The notes under the pieces were generated by a model, which was not told the DNA's origin, did not search any database, and saw only the letters and a program-made list of their open reading frames with translations. From Lasiosphaeris hirsuta (lineage: Eukaryota; Ascomycota; Sordariomycetes; Sordariales; Lasiosphaeriaceae), in assembly GCA_030549175.1 (NCBI GenBank), contig JAUKUA010000005.1, forward strand, positions 1,240,001-1,304,000: DNA of 64,000 nucleotides. Reading direction: 5' to 3'. Positions 12,512-23,871 of this stretch are shown one piece after another; positions within the stretch are counted from its first letter, which is position 1, and every line of letters begins with the position of its first letter. The position numbers and the translations under genes are program-made.

Positions 12512-13206
12512 TCACGAGGCGCGTTTCGTCAAGACATAGGTCCTCTTTTCTTGGTCAAAATGGTACCCGATGACCGCCATTTCGGCGTCACTCAGGTTGG
12601 GTCAATTTCTTTCAGATACAGCTCGGAGCCTTCGAGAGGGCCATTTGAAGGCACGAAGAAGGGTTTACTGTTCCTTACTCGCAAGGGGTCGACAAAAGGT
12701 CCACTCCAATTCACCGAATATTCCACATAGCCCGACCACGTTCCAACTACCCAACAATACCGATTGATCCAGCCGTCAGCCTCTTCCTAATCACCTGCTC
12801 CGAGTCCATAATCCCCACGGTGGATTGCGCCCTAGATCATGGAGCTGAGGGCAACGGTATCCTCGGGGTGGTATGCCTTGAGACTGACGTCTATCTCTTT
12901 GACGATGTTTTGGGTCTTGATGAACCCCTGGGTTTCGTTTTTAAACTCCCGACAAAGCGTCTCTACCGCTAGAAGCCTCTCCTCTGCGAACGCGGCCCTC
13001 TGATCCAGGTTTGCCGGTTTCCACTCGGCTTTATTTAATTTCGTCAGCGCACCAGGGCTTCAACGTCGAAACATTGCGGTGCTGAGAGAATTCGGGGCTT
13101 GGTTTTGGCCGATGTTGTGACCTGAGGTGCCTGCGGTGGATTTCAAGTCGACCAAAAGCTGTGGGTCAAGTTTTCGGCTTGGTGGATGACTGAAGCCTAT
13201 GAACCA
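12512..13206 (-). pseudogene. decayed protein-coding gene of unknown family
   Basis: Read on the minus strand, one frame gives a continuous protein-like sequence interrupted by stops at 13062-13060 (TGA), 12834-12832 (TAG) and 12789-12787 (TAG). Near 12594 it meets a further TGA, and the protein-like reading continues in a shifted frame to a terminal TGA at 12514-12512. Coherent blocks include KLDPQLLVDLKSTAG, LTKLNKAEWKPANLDQRA, EERLLAVETLCREFKN, YVEYSVNWSGPFVDPLRV and MAVIGYHFDQEKRTYVL. The three upstream stops are each one C-to-T or G-to-A transition from CAG, CGA or TGG, which would fit repeat-induced point mutation, though that is inference. I do not recognise the family. No start codon was found; the frame is closed upstream by a TAG near 13209. 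Confidence 0.45.
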
Positions 13207-14958
13207 CTAGAGGGAGGTTACGAGCGAATATATAGAGGCGGAGCCATGTCCCATGTCTGCCGTGCTCGAACACCTTGACTCATCATGATGCACTGCAGGT
13301 TTTGTGGTTGAGGATAAAGAATTCCAAACCTTTACGAACGGCAGCCTGGAAAAACCCCTGGTTACCAAACAACCTTCATCAACCAGAAAGAAAGCTGCCG
13401 CATGAGTTAGCACAAACCAAGGCAGGTTTTGAATTTGACCTGTCTGTTTCAGGTTGGGCTTCGCGGGAAAGTGCGTCGGTGCAATGCTTGACATGTCGTC
13501 TGCTCCTTCCTCAGTTGTGGTACCCACCTAACATGTTGTCAGAACGAAGCAGGTAAGGTACCCTAGGCAGCGTCAAGCAGCGCCGAGGGATGAAATACTA
13601 AAGCCCAGGCCTTGAACAGTGGCATGGAAAAAGTGCCTTTGTCTAGTTTGAAATATCTATTCATATGATGATATTAGCTCACATGGCCTACGGATCAAAA
13701 CCTAAACCGTGGGACTATATGATGAAGATTGAGGGGTACACTCAGGTTATGTCCCGGCCTATGATAGCTTCAATGAATGGGCAGGTACCTAGTCTGTATG
13801 TTCCACGTGGTTGTCACAGTCATGGAAGAATGCGGTGTGTTAAGCAAGGATAGAAATGCATTGTAAACTTATTACTAACTACCCAACATGATATGAGGCA
13901 CAGCATCTCCCTATCCCTCAGCGCCGCGTTATAACCGGCTTCCATTTCTAGTAACTACCTATTCAGGCACAGGACTCTTCAATTTGAACCGTCAAGTTCA
14001 AGGTGCTCTTACAACTTCAAGTATCGGAATAGTAAGTTTAAAGTTCAGTGGAGCCCGTTCTTCCTACCACTTAATATGCCTGGCAGAGAAATGAAGGAGT
14101 TCTCACAACTAAACAACATGCTGCACGAAGCAGACCGACCGTCTTGGGTGGGGGACTTCAGACTCCAGCCAAAATGAGACACGCCATTGACACGACAACC
14201 ATGGGAGAAAGACGGGCTGAAGTCAACTTAGAATAAACTAAGACGAGCATGCAGCAATATAGATGTGCTAGGTCTTCATTGCAGAGGAGAAAGGAGTAAT
14301 CAGTTCCGTCGGTGGCGGCAATGGAGAGATAGTTGAGTTAGACCAGTTTGACGCTGTAGCCAATGGCTCACCAGACATGAGAAGGCACTCGGGCATAAAG
14401 GCAGGACACATACTTACACAGACGTTGGTGGTGAACGTATCGATGGTAAGCCAGCCGTCAGGCGCGGATGGCGAGGGTTATCCATGACGAGCAAGACAAT
14501 ATGGAAGACGCGTCGAAGATGTGGCTCGAGGATACACATGCCACCACCCTGAATGGCCTCCAGGGTATGTCGACGATGGCTTGTCCGTACCGAGCCAGCC
14601 CATAAGCACATTTATTGAGCTCAAAGAGTCACACATGACGTGTGGAGGAGAACTGTCGCAACCGGCGTTGCAAGATGCATTTCAGCTTCGGCCGCTGTTC
14701 GGAAATGATGACCGCAGAGCGACGAAAATGGGACTGAGGGATCTCAGCCCGGAATTTTTGGACGGCCTCCACGAAATCCTTTCTTTTATGTAATGTCCCT
14801 CTGTCATCCCATCTGGCGCACTGACAAAACGGCCAGTCTCGACGCATGGCGCGGGTCGGGATGCCACCCTACCTCATGCTTCTCATCCCAACCGACAACT
14901 GGGGGATTGGAGCCCGACCACGTCCGCTCTCCGTGGAGACGTGACCAGTGTCCTCCCG

Positions 14959-15028
14959 AGTCCCGGAATGTAGGGTCATGGTCTAGCATTACGGGACGGG
15001 GCGCTAGACCATGCTCCCGGCCGGGACT
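14959..15028. repeat. interrupted inverted repeat (hairpin potential)
   Basis: Two nested pairs of perfect arms are visible: AGTCCCGG at 14959-14966 with CCGGGACT at 15021-15028, and CATGGTCTAGC at 14977-14987 with GCTAGACCATG at 15003-15013. The inner loop is 15 nt. Similarity outside the outer arms decays quickly. It could be the terminal part of a degenerate inverted-repeat element, or a hairpin within an unannotated transcript; nothing decides between these. Confidence 0.55.
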
Positions 15029-16062
15029 GCGGGGTGGGTGTTTCGTGGACGGACAGTCAGTAGTCAGTAATCTGCCGCTGGGAGTGCCACTCCAACGCCA
15101 TGGCCCCTGCTGCCAATGAATTCTTCCCCGGGGCCGGCATCCCAACTCAATCCTGTTGTCCCGCGTGTGTCCGAATTACCAACCTGCTACGTGCGGAGGG
15201 GAGCAGACGGGCATGCGTGGCTGGAGAGCGATAGGGCAGGAAGCCCTAGGTATTGCACCCCTCCGGGTCTCGTAGCCTTGGCTTATAGTGCGTATTAGCG
15301 AGCTGTTACACCGAAGTGTCCTGCACGACATCGACCCCTGTTTGGACACTGGATGGTGCCCGGCGCCGGTCCGCCTGCGTGTCACATGGCCTCATAGCTG
15401 GCATCCGGGTCCAGTCGCTGGGGAGGGACAGGTCGCCTTGTCCGACGTGAGCTGAGTCAACCCGAGCCACGATGAGTTTGTGTGTGCGGTCTCTGCGGTC
15501 TTGCTGCGTCTCTGCATCGCTGGTGGCCGCGGGCGTGGCGGAAGCGCAAGCTGGTGCTGCCTTGAGGATCGAGGACCGAGACTGCTGAAAGAAAGTGCCC
15601 CTCTCCCTCATCCTCTGGTCTCACTGAGATCGGTTCCCCCCCCTATCTATGTGGCGGGGGATTGTGCAGCCACCATAGGCGGTAGACCACGTGTTCGGCG
15701 CGAGGAAGAAGTGGCGGGGCAGCAGCGCCGGACACCGCCTAGATTGTGGTCCTGGCACGTCCTGGCACTGCACTGGCAATGCACAGCACATACGTGTCTG
15801 GTCCCGCCAGGCCGGATAGAGGTTCGGCGGTGGCGCCGAGGCAACACCTACGGTCATTCCCGAAACAGCTAGGGCTGCGTCCCGGGAGGACCTGCGGACC
15901 TGGGAAAAAACTTGCGGTGAGGAGGGGAAGCCCTGCGAGACTAGCTATGGAGGGGGAGGAAGCATCAGGGTGCTAAGAGCCCAAGAGGGCAAGAGGGTGC
16001 CTCGGGGAGAGAGGGATGAGAGGGGGAGAAGAAGACGAAGGATTATTCAAAATGCTTTCTTC

Positions 16063-16084
16063 TTTTTTTTTTTTTTTTTTTTTT
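16063..16084. repeat. 22-nt poly(T) tract
   Basis: An uninterrupted run of 22 T on the plus strand in gene-poor DNA. Similar long runs lie at 6617-6633 (17 A), 21113-21126 (14 T) and 25322-25339 (18 T). Confidence 0.8.
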
Positions 16085-18563
16085 GGGCTGACCGCGGTGC
16101 GGTGGTGAGGGTGTCAGCCGCAGAATTCGCAAATTTTGCACTAGTGCGGTCAGGGGAAACGCACACTGGAAAAGGGGGAGGGGAAAAAAGAAAAGAGACA
16201 AAAATAAGAAAAGGGAGGGGGAGGGCCGGCAGAGGCGCAGAGGCGCGTTCACGATGGCCGAGCTCAACCAGTGGTTACTGGTTGTCGGTCGCTAGTCGGC
16301 CACCACCGGCCACCACCGCTCAACTCAGCGAAGCCCGAAGAGGAATCAGACGAGCAGCGACCAGCAGGGAGGATCGTCGCAAAAATGGAGATCGCTGGGC
16401 CTGCGCTGGGTCTGCGCTGCGTCGAACACGGCCGACGTGATTGCCCCCAGCTGCCCAGTGTCACCCAGCGTTTCGCGTGCATCCGACTCTTGGTGAAGGG
16501 CGACCAGGCGACAGCAAAAGGCCGCCCCGTTTTCAAGGGTATGTCATTCGTTCTCGAACAATTTCCACGTTCCAATTCGCCATTTCCAAGAACTTGACCG
16601 TGCCGGGACGCTTGGCGGCCCGTCCAAATTAGCGCTAGTGCTGCTCGGGGCACGAAGCCGTTCACATGAGTCCCACTCTTGCTCCTGCGTCAGGCCCAGC
16701 AGGGGGCCGCAAAAACCCCTCTTCCGTTGGTGGGCAAGGTGGGGTCGGTCGATTACTGTGAAGAGAGAGCAAGGGGGGAGGGGGGGGAGGGGAAGGGGGA
16801 AGAAATTTGGTGCATTTCCTGCCCCACCAACACAGCTATCGCTTTTGGTTCACCAATCATCCTGAGCTGCCCGATTCCGACTGTTTCCGGAGCTCTTCGC
16901 GACATTTTGGGGATGCAGCGACACCAGCCGCTGGCGATTTCATCATGAGGGGTTGCGATAGTGTTTGCGCAATTGCAGTCGACATTATCAAGCCCCTGGC
17001 TGAGCAGAGCATGCCTCATCTCAGCTTAAATTCGCCTAGGCAAACGGAAGGAAACACCAGCCGGCCGGTTCGGGGGCTAATTACGGGTTACCTGTCAATA
17101 ACTCTAGAACCAAATAACCTGGAAGCCATGCTCCGGATTCGATTGTGGTACGGCGGTACGGACAGCTTCGGACAGCACAGTGCGTGCTGGCGGGAACTGA
17201 CCGCGAACGCGAACGTGGGGTAGGGGGGTAGTTAGGTCATGTGCGATAGAAAGCTCAGAGCTGCTCTGAACCCCGCTCGAGAGCAAAGTTGCGGAAGCAA
17301 GCCAGTGCAAGCAGCAAGCGGGGCATTTTGGCATTCTGGCCTTTTCGCAGTCACGTCTTTCCACGGGAGTGAGCATTTTGAAGTTGTGGCCGTCACGAGA
17401 TCTCTTCCTGCTGGGAGGTGACAGTACCAGTGGTCAACCGGTACGTGGAACGCCTCGTTCCCCAGCCGCAGGCACTGCAGTATCCAATGCAGCTCAAGCC
17501 CACTGGCTCTCGCTGAAGACCATCGAATCATTGACATCCTTCGTTGCTGGAGCATGTGTAGGTATACTCCGCCAACTCGATTTGCCTGCAGGCTCAGGAC
17601 GGGCATGCATGAGCGGTTGCTCTAACCGTGGGTTGGTGTCCTGTCCGGGTTGTTGTCCCCCATGCCAGCCTACTGAAGCTGCAATCCACTCTGCGGTTCA
17701 CAGGCGGTGAATATGCACTTCTCCCGTTCACACCCGAGACGACATCGCTAGCATCCCTAGAACATGCTGTGTAGACCTGAGAGATTCAGCGCTGTCGGCG
17801 AAGAACAATACACGGCGTTGATGGTATCGCGTCGGAGGGGGGCTGTTACCAGCGAGAGAAATGGAATGATGATTTTGGCTGCACAGTGTCAGAATCGGAT
17901 GGTGGCCTGCTTCCCGGCTGTGGGCCAGCCGGGTATCTCAAAGTCGACCACCATACGAACTGAGGTGAATAGAAAATCCTAAGAAAATGATGTCGGTGAA
18001 GGGCGATAACCGGCGGACCTCAACAACTTTCACCGCTATCTCCAGACAACCGATATTCAGATTGCATGCTGGAATACCAATCTGTAGACCATTCTGCGAG
18101 GAGGAGGAACGCGAGACTGCTGGTTCCTTGGGTCCGACCCCCCAGCCACGCTAGCCCGATTTGGATATACAATTCTAAAAATCTGGCCTGCACGGGCCAC
18201 CCTGCCGCTGCGTGGTCTGCGAGTTCTCAAAGCCTGCCTTCATCCCACCTGCCTCCTTCCCCGTCGTTTTCCCCGCTCCTCCTCTTAGCAATCATCACCA
18301 AGTGTCAACACCAGCAACCATCGCCCAGCCCATCGACGTCTCTGCTTCAACAAGCAAGACGGCATCTGCGCATTGATCTGGCAGTGGCCATATCACAATC
18401 AATTCCATTTTCACATCCTCTCCATGACAACAATACCAATGAGCAGATCCACGTCGCAACAAGCAGCACTTTAAGTCCCACGGGAGCGCGCGCGAGCGAG
18501 GAACCAGCAATCCGGCGATATTCCACCACCATCGAGTACCTATTCAGGTCGTCCGCGACAACC

Positions 18564-21033
18564 ATGCCTTCCTCTGCTGTGATGCCGTCGCCGGTATCAA
18601 CGCCAACATCGCGCCTTGTTCCAGAGCGCAAGTACAAATGCCAGTTTTGCAACCGGGCCTTTTCGTAAGATAGCACTACCTCCACCACCGCGCCGTCAAT
18701 GCAATGCTAACGGCCTTCTAGGAGATCAGAGCACAGGAGTCGCCATGAGCGGAGGTATGTACCATTCTTGTTGCTGTCATCGAGTTCGTGCCGGGGCTAA
18801 CAATCATTCAGTCACACCAAAGAGCGACCTTTCAAATGCATGAAGTGCAAGAGCACCTTTGTGCGACGCGACCTTCTCCTCCGACACGACCGCACAGTAC
18901 ACGCAAAGGACGGAGGTGTTCCTCTTCACAGTGATGGAAAGCGTCGTGGTGGTCCCAAGGCCGTTAGAGCTGTCGGTGGTCCCTCCAAGTCCTCGATTGC
19001 TATCGACACTTCGGCGCTGGAGCAGATTGAAGCAAGCAGCGATGGGGTATTCGATGTGGAAACAGCGGCGATGCTTGTGGCGGACCTGCATCAAAAGGCG
19101 ATGATGGAACCTGGTGTGACATATCCCAACAGTGCGCTCAGCCTGTCGCAGTGGGATGGTTTTATGTCCCAGTCTGTCGGCGAGGGCAAGTCGCATTCCA
19201 TCAGCTCGGGAGTGTCTGGGTCATTCGATGGACAAACTCCTACCCACGCACAGATGGCGCCGGGGCTGCAGTCGCTGATCAACTCGCTCCCGCCTTCTGG
19301 TGCCGGGACCCCAACCCCGCAATCGCCGTACATGACCTCGCTGCGTCGCGCTCAGACCCCAGTCGACTCTCCTCTGGGATTCAAGGCCCCTCAGGTCAAC
19401 AGTGACGAAGAGCGAAACATGATCCTGGACAACATTCGTGGCAATGATAACGAGCACGCGATTCCGGAGGGCTTCCGCGTTCCAAGCCTATCTTCGCTGA
19501 ACCGGTACCTGGCCACCTACTTCGGCCTGTTTCACCACCACCTGCCATTCTTGCATCCGGGATCATTCGACCCAACTCAAGTCGCGTCCCCACTTTTGCT
19601 TGCCGTTCTCTCCATCGGCGCGTTGTACTCTTTTGACCAAGAACCCGCATACATGCTGCACATCGGCTCCAAGGTCTTGGTTAACCAGTTTTTGCAAAAC
19701 AAGGAAAGCTTCAGCTCTCGCAAGTGCCCGCTCTGGACCATGCAAAGCTCTTTGCTTAATATGATTTTCGCCAGCTGGAGTGGCGACCCGAAAGGACTGG
19801 AGTGGGCTTGCTCGATCAAGAGTCTACTAGCAAATATGGTTGCGGGTAACCGCTACGAGTTGAAGCTTCGCCAGGAAGGCCGTGAGGGTCGCTTACCGTC
19901 CCGTATAGAGTGGGTTGAGGATGAGGGCTGCAGACGTACATATTATGCGGTCTACATCTTCTTCGGCCTGCTGACTCTCACGTACAATCATACGCCAGCC
20001 ATTAGCTTCAACGAGTTCGAGGATTTGCAGTTGCCATCTACCGAGGCTCTCTGGAACCTCAAGGTTGCCGATGAGGCTTGGCAAGATCATCTCAAGGTGT
20101 CTCCGAGCGTTACCTTTATGGATGCGCATGACAACCTCTTCCAGGGCGAGACATTGAGATACAGCGCCTTTGCGACCCGTGTGATGATCAATGCACTCTT
20201 CCTCGAAGTTTGGTACCACAAGCGCAGCCCAGAGGCTCTTCAAGATGTTGTTACCGAGTACAAGCTCCGTCTGGCTCTTGAGACTTGGGAGAAATCCCTC
20301 GACCTCTGTGAGCCCGAGGCCGCCATCGTTCCCCTCAGTGCACCGCACAAGGGCCACCCTCTGCTTTTCAACGCAACGGCGATGTTCCGCAACGCGCGGG
20401 CTCGTCTGGAGGTAGATCTTAAGACAGTGCAGGAGGCCCTTCGGTACCACGACTCTTACGAAGTTGCAGCGGCCATGTCTAACGCACGTGATCGGGTAAA
20501 GCGTTCGAGCGAGATGATCAAGGTTATTCAGGAGTGCTACAACTGTGTCGAGACGGCTGTGCGCCAAGGCGTCCGCTGGGTGGCACGCACGTCGCCGACA
20601 AACTGGAGCATCGAGCACCCTCTGTGTGGCATGGATCTCATGATCATCCTCAGTCTGTGGCTGTATCGTCTGGAACATGACGACGAGCCCGCGACGGAAG
20701 AGGAGATGGTCATGTACAACCGAGTCCGACAGCTGTTCGAGAAGGATCTAGATGACCCGTACGTCTCGCAGCTCAGCTCTGTGGTTGCCCGTCTTTGGAG
20801 CTCGATTCTGGACGAGGTGGTTGTTTGGGGGTAAGTTCCTCTTCTGACCCTTGCCCTTGGGCTTGAAAATTCCGGATGGCTAACAAGTTCACAGAATCAC
20901 TCGCCTCATGGGTGAATCCTTCCGGCTCCACTCGCAGGCCCTTGTGGGCTATGTGGACGATGTTGCTGCTTCCTCAAGTGTGTCTACGCCCTCGATGACC
21001 TCTCAGGGGGCGGACGAGGACAGCGTGTATTAG
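18564..21033 (+). CDS. C2H2 zinc-finger transcription factor with fungal-specific TF domain
   Basis: Four exons, 18564-18664, 18722-18754, 18812-20830 and 20895-21033, total 2292 nt or 763 aa. The 33-nt second exon completes the first finger. Finger 1 is C26-X2-C29-X12-H42-X3-H46 and finger 2 is C54-X2-C57-X12-H70-X4-H75, joined by a TKERPF linker close to the classical TGEKPF; both are complete. About 270-520 matches the fungal-specific transcription factor domain (LFHHHLPFLHPGSFDP, LLLAVLSIGALYSFD). Two C2H2 fingers followed by this domain is the Klf1/Zas1-like arrangement, implying a nuclear DNA-binding regulator; the targets are unknown. The start at 18564 has the context ACCATGC. The frame is open upstream to an ATG at 18066, but that stretch looks like a CT-rich leader. 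Confidence 0.93.
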
Positions 21034-22628
21034 TGTGACGAAGCTGACGATTTCTTTTGTTGTTTTGGTGTGGGGTGTTGGGATTTTCCTAGGCATATAC
21101 CTCAGCGTCTCATTTTTTTTTTTTTTTCATTATTCGTTTCTTTTTGTTTTTCCTAACTAGTGGAGTGTTCTGTCTCTGGTCAGGTTTCCGGCGCGGGTGG
21201 GTTGAGGGTTTCCTTGCTTTGGTATTCCTCTGGTTGCTGTTGCATTTCGCGTCTGCATCGTCATGGTCTCAGGCAATAATGGGGGGGCAGGTTTGGTACA
21301 CCGGTTTCGCATTGGTCCAACGGGAAGAGGACCACCGCGCTCCTGGCGCACACCTAATATCTGCAACACTTGTTGGCTGGTCCCATGTGGAGGAATTCTC
21401 CTTCTCCCTGTCTCATTAGCTACGGCGCCCCTACCGCTTATTAATGGCCTTCACGTCGTCTTTCGTGGACAAATCTTTTTCGACTTCTTTTTCTTGACTT
21501 CGTCTCGGATACCTTGTTCGATATACAATTTGCCAATTCGCCGCATTCGCTCTGCTATTTTTTTCTTCTTTTCCTGTTTCTCTCTCCTTGCCGTCTTTTC
21601 TGTTCAACTTTCTGTACTAGATTACGGTCGCGATCTCGGAAGGGACAGGGGTTGGGAGGATTACTTTTTTTTCTTTTTTTTTTCCGCGGGAAAGGGCAAG
21701 GCAGGATAGGAGGGTTTTGGTCTGGTACAGAAATGGCCAGGCAGGTCGTCCAACACAAGATTGATAATCTCCATTTTAATCTGTCACGAATTGGATTTTT
21801 ATCTCTCTTGAGCGGTGGTGTAAATATGCCATATTCTTGAGGTGTCTCTCGTCACCAAGTATGAATAAAGAAACACTCCACACTTTGAACGTCTTGATGT
21901 GAAAATGACGATGAAAATGGCAACGGCAAATGCCTGAGGCTCTGCCAGTAGCCTAGACCCATCTCCTGACAATATATAGGTCGTCTATTATCCCGAAGCT
22001 TATTACCCCTCCCCCCTGTCGCTTATCGGATTATGGTAAGTACTATGGTTAACTGAGGATACGGGATATCAAGTTGGTGCGACGTCGGCGTGCGGGTTTG
22101 TCGCCGGGTCACGGAACTCTTGCAGGTCGTACCTTTTATTCCGCCTTCTCGCCAACGGAAATGTTGCATTTGCCCTTGCATTTGCATATTTTTGTCCAGT
22201 CATTGCACCGTACACATACACACCGTAGTATTTAGCCTTATGTGCGCCTTCCTTCGTCAGGGTCCAGCGGGGGGTCCTTTGGCTTTTGAGATGGAAGACG
22301 CTGGTCGCTCAAAAGTCTAGCCCCCGTTGGCGACTTGACCGCTCGGGTTTATGCTCTTGCAATGCTGGTTTTGCGGTTTCGTCTTGCTAGGTTCTGCTGT
22401 GTCGCTCGTTTTTGACAGTGTAGCTCGAACTCTCGTTTTTTTTTTCTCTCTTTATTCACTGGGTGTTCGCGCGAACGCCACAGGGTTCTACATTCGTTTC
22501 GTAACAGCAAACACAACCGGGCCGGGTCAAGCTCAGTGCTTTCTATTATTGCCATTTGCTCTCGGGACCCCGAGAAAGACGACAGGATACCAAACCCAAT
22601 AGGTCATGTGTGGTTGGGCGCCGGAAAC
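21034..22628. other. 3' flank of TF gene and promoter/leader of GH16 gene
   Basis: No gene is supported. The sequence is T-rich, with a 14-T run at 21113-21126 and many shorter T runs. A TGTAAATA octamer lies at 21819-21826 and an AATAAA at about 21865; both could belong to a long 3' untranslated region of the transcription factor. The open frames here depend on T-rich low-complexity sequence. Confidence 0.45.
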
Positions 22629-23871
22629 ATGATGTGTCTTGGAGAAGAGGTAGCCGCTGGTAGCGGCAGAAGACATCAGTCCTTCGTTTCGATCACTAGA
22701 TTTCTTAGCTGTCTGCTCCTTCTCCCAGCATTCGTCTCAGCAGACTGCGAGTGTGGCTACTCGACCAACATCGCGCCCAACAGCCAGCCCCACCAGCGAC
22801 GACACCAGCGACGGCACCAGCAGCAGGAGCAACATGTTTTCACCGACCTCATCGAGTCCGACTTTACAAGTCTGGGAGACATCGCAGCGAACACGGACTG
22901 GGCGCGGCAGGAGTTCAATGTAACCCAGAAGCAAGCTCGCGGCGACTACGGCGAGATGTTTTCCGTGGCCAATATCCCGGGGTTCGGCCAGAAGAAGTTG
23001 GGGGCGGTGGATCCCGGGCTGCACCTTGTCGTTGGGAGCGAGCCGGTGCAGAGCATGATCCCCGTGGCCGAGATTGATACGCAGAGACTGGATGTCTCCT
23101 GGGGGACGTTCCGCGCTTCGATGAAGGTGACGGGTGTGCCGGGGACGTGTGCGGCCTTTTTCTGGGTATGTTGGCATGAAAAGGGGGGATAGAGAAGATG
23201 GTGGGCTAATGTCGAGTTAGTACTTCAACGACACGCAGGAAATCGACATGGAGTTCCTCTCCAAGGATTTCAACGCGACCAACAGCAGCTACCCTATCAA
23301 CCTCGTCCTGCAGTCGCGCGAGGCCGCTACTGACGGCTACAACGCGGCCCAGACGGGCCACTTCGTCAAAGCCTATCTCCCCTTCAACCCCACAACTGCC
23401 TTTCACGAATACCGCATCGACTACCTGCCAGGCCGTGTGTACTTCTACGCGGACGGCGCCCTCCTCGCCGAGATGCAAGGCCCGGCGGTCCCCGTATCGC
23501 CAGGGCACCTGATCCTGCAGCACTGGAGCAACGGCAACCCGTTCTGGTCTGGCGGTCCCCCGACCCAGGACGCCGTGCTCACCGTCGAGTACGTTAAGGC
23601 GTACTTCAACTCGTCGATGCCAGAGCGCCAGAAAGACTGGACGCTCCGGTGCAAGGACCCGGCGGCGCCCGGCGCTGTGTGTGCCATCCCGGAGCTGACG
23701 GCGAAGGAGCGCAAGGCGGCCGACTGGTTCTTCGTGGAGCAAAAGAACATGACGAATAACCAGACGGTGTATACTCCGCCGAGCAAGGGGGCGAGGGGGT
23801 ATGGAGGGGGTAGGTGGACTACGGCTGGGGCGATGTTGATGGCAGGAGGGGCCGTGTTTGTGCTGTTGTAA
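22629..23871 (+). CDS. GPI-anchored GH16 family glycosidase/transglycosylase
   Basis: Two exons, 22629-23165 and 23221-23871, give 395 aa. The N-terminus has a basic region, then a hydrophobic core FLSCLLLLPAFVSA, a likely signal peptide cleaved before DCECGY. The GH16 signature is EIDMEFL, whose ExDxE pattern puts the nucleophile at E186, the assisting aspartate at D188 and the acid/base at E190, just after the intron. Further GH16 blocks include HEYRIDYLPGRVYFYADG and HWSNGNPFWSGGPP. The C-terminus has a Gly-rich stretch followed by a hydrophobic end (AGAMLMAGGAVFVLL), as expected for GPI attachment. Enzymes of this kind act on beta-1,3(4)-glucans or remodel wall polymers outside the plasma membrane; the substrate is not set by the sequence. 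Several N-X-S/T glycosylation sites are present. A second ATG at 22632 is equivalent. Confidence 0.92.

Larger units (their letters stand above)
13207..18563. other. gene-poor intergenic region
   Basis: More than 5 kb without a convincing gene. It contains an interrupted inverted repeat at 14959-15028, purine-rich tracts at about 15900-16050 and 16160-16240, a run of 22 T at 16063-16084, and short tandem GGCCACCACC copies near 16300. From about 18180 the sequence becomes CT- and CA-rich like a fungal leader and probably belongs to the transcription-factor mRNA. The longest open frame before that is under 160 codons, compositionally biased and unsupported. Confidence 0.5.
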
